Source: Thermosipho africanus Ob7
GTDB lineage: Bacteria; Thermotogota; Thermotogae; Thermotogales; Fervidobacteriaceae
DNA: 64,000 nucleotides
Direction of reading: 5' to 3'
Assembly (NCBI RefSeq): GCF_003351105.1
Contig: NZ_NKRG01000001.1
Location: 1-64,000, forward strand
A model generated the notes under the pieces. It saw only the letters and a program-made list of their open reading frames with translations, ran no database searches and was not told the DNA's origin. Positions 63,134 through 64,000 of the stretch are shown in pieces. Numbering within the stretch: position 1 is the stretch's first letter; each line of letters opens with the position of its first letter. A program made the translations under genes and the position numbers.

Positions 63134-64000
63134 ATGGCTTTAAATATAATGCAACTTGCAACAATGTTTGCAGATAAACACCCTGGTATAACATCTGGTC
63201 ACAGACTTTGCCCAGGTTGTGCTGCTCCAAATGTAGCAAAATTTGCCCTTATGACAGCTGAAGCACTTGGTTATACACCAGTTGTTGGATTTTCAACAGG
63301 ATGTATGGAAGTTTCAACTACAATCTATCCATACACAGCATGGAATGTTCCATATATTCATAATGCATTTGAAAATGTTGCAGCAACAGTTAGTGGTGTA
63401 GAAACTGCATATAGGGCCCTTTTGAAAAAAGGAAGACTTGTTGATCCAAACAAAAAATATGCATTCTTTGCATTTGGTGGAGATGGAGGAACATACGATA
63501 TCGGTCTTCAAGCACTTTCTGGTGCAGTTGAGAGAGGACACAAATTTATTTATATAGTATACGATAATGAAGGTTATATGAATACTGGAAACCAGAGATC
63601 AGGTGCTACACCTCCAGGCTCTCAAACAACAACACAGCCAGTAGGTAAAAAATTATCTGGTAAGATTCAGCTTAAAAAGAACATTGTAGAAATTATGGCT
63701 GCTCACGAAAATGTATACGTTGCAACAGTATCTACTTCTGAACCAATGGATTTCTTCAAAAAAATTGAAAAAGCACTAAACTTTGATGGCCCATCATTTA
63801 TAGCTGCAATGTCTCCATGTGTAAGATTCTGGAGAGTTAATGATGATAAAGCAGTTGAGATTTCAAAACTTGCAGTAGAAACTGGTTATTGGCCATTGTA
63901 TGAAGTAGAAAGAGGAGTATATAGAGTAACAAAGAAAGTAAAAGAATTAAAACCAGTTAGAGAATTCATTGAAAAACAAGGAAGATTTAGACCTCTCTTG
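63134..64000 (+). CDS. porB: pyruvate:ferredoxin oxidoreductase beta subunit (cut by window end)
   Basis: TPP-binding beta subunit; 289 codons are visible and the frame is still open at the last base, so it continues outside (the family has about 320 aa). Seen: HRLCPGCAAPNVAKF with the first Fe-S cysteines, GFSTGCMEV, the TPP motif FGGDGGTYDIGLQALSG ending in YDNEGYMNTGNQRS, and AAMSPCVRFWRV with the fourth cysteine. ATG after GGAGGTGTAATTG. Confidence 0.96.
   Translation, partial: MALNIMQLATMFADKHPGITSGHRLCPGCAAPNVAKFALMTAEALGYTPVVGFSTGCMEVSTTIYPYTAWNVPYIHNAFENVAATVSGVETAYRALLKKGRLVDPNKKYAFFAFGGDGGTYDIGLQALSGAVERGHKFIYIVYDNEGYMNTGNQRSGATPPGSQTTTQPVGKKLSGKIQLKKNIVEIMAAHENVYVATVSTSEPMDFFKKIEKALNFDGPSFIAAMSPCVRFWRVNDDKAVEISKLAVETGYWPLYEVERGVYRVTKKVKELKPVREFIEKQGRFRPLL

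Overview
The window is AT-rich (about 30% G+C by eye), gene-dense bacterial chromosome. Gene content and style point to the order Thermotogales, most likely a Thermosipho-like species. The evidence is an F-type ATP synthase with a Na+-type two-carboxylate c subunit, a four-subunit pyruvate:ferredoxin oxidoreductase in the order gamma-delta-alpha-beta, a GH57 glucan branching enzyme beside a DUF4912 protein, a compact glutamate dehydrogenase, strong GGAGG ribosome sites and frequent TTG/GTG starts. The genus is inferred from general resemblance; no search was run. I see no insertion sequence, prophage, rRNA or CRISPR array.

Layout. 5-1390 (minus): a small membrane protein and a WecA/TagO-type sugar-phosphate transferase. 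1571-2039: an FmdB-like zinc ribbon (plus) facing a cold-shock protein (minus), with a shared hairpin between them. 2095-7892 (minus): an operon of a soluble GAF/PAS histidine kinase, panD, two unknown genes, a LipM/LplA-like acyltransferase and rsmI. 7997-21461 (minus): a 13.5-kb colinear run recJ, ruvX-like, tRNA-Arg, pepQ, atpZ-atpI-atpBEFHAGDC, degV, a membrane gene and hpf, ending in a terminator. 21687-25613 (plus): a small protein, hslO, an orphan histidine kinase and fhs. 25706-27625 (minus): an SF1 helicase. 27727-30098 (plus): a SHOCT protein, a secreted protein and gdh. 30167-35608 (minus): acpP with its own promoter, then UPF0173 hydrolase, beta-helix-like protein, purA, HIT protein and a TPR gene that looks frameshifted. 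35721-42629 (plus): glmL-like ATPase, Nudix, ispE, lonB, trpS, mscS. 42997-44988: a chemoreceptor. 45085-56636 (plus): flgM, flgN, flgK, flgL, trmN-like, CHASE2 adenylate cyclase, degenerate HD-GYP, DUF3307, FecR/beta-rich surface protein, GAF-HD-GYP. 56650-56723 (minus): tRNA-Gln. 56788-60847 (plus): sdaAB-sdaAA and DUF4912-GH57. 61028-64000 (plus): porG-porD-porA-porB, with porB cut by the window end.

How it fits together. Amino-acid and sugar fermentation are represented by Por, Gdh, serine dehydratase, Fhs and GH57. Energy coupling probably uses Na+ through the ATP synthase. Motility and signalling are concentrated in the chemoreceptor and flagellar block.

Most interesting points. (1) The flagellar hook-filament genes run without a visible break into a cyclic-nucleotide/HD-GYP/FecR signalling module behind a sigma-28-like promoter. 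(2) The TPR gene carries an apparent frameshift at a T6 run and apparently lacks a normal start codon. (3) The ATP synthase c subunit carries a two-carboxylate site. (4) A tRNA gene is embedded in the recJ-ATP synthase run.
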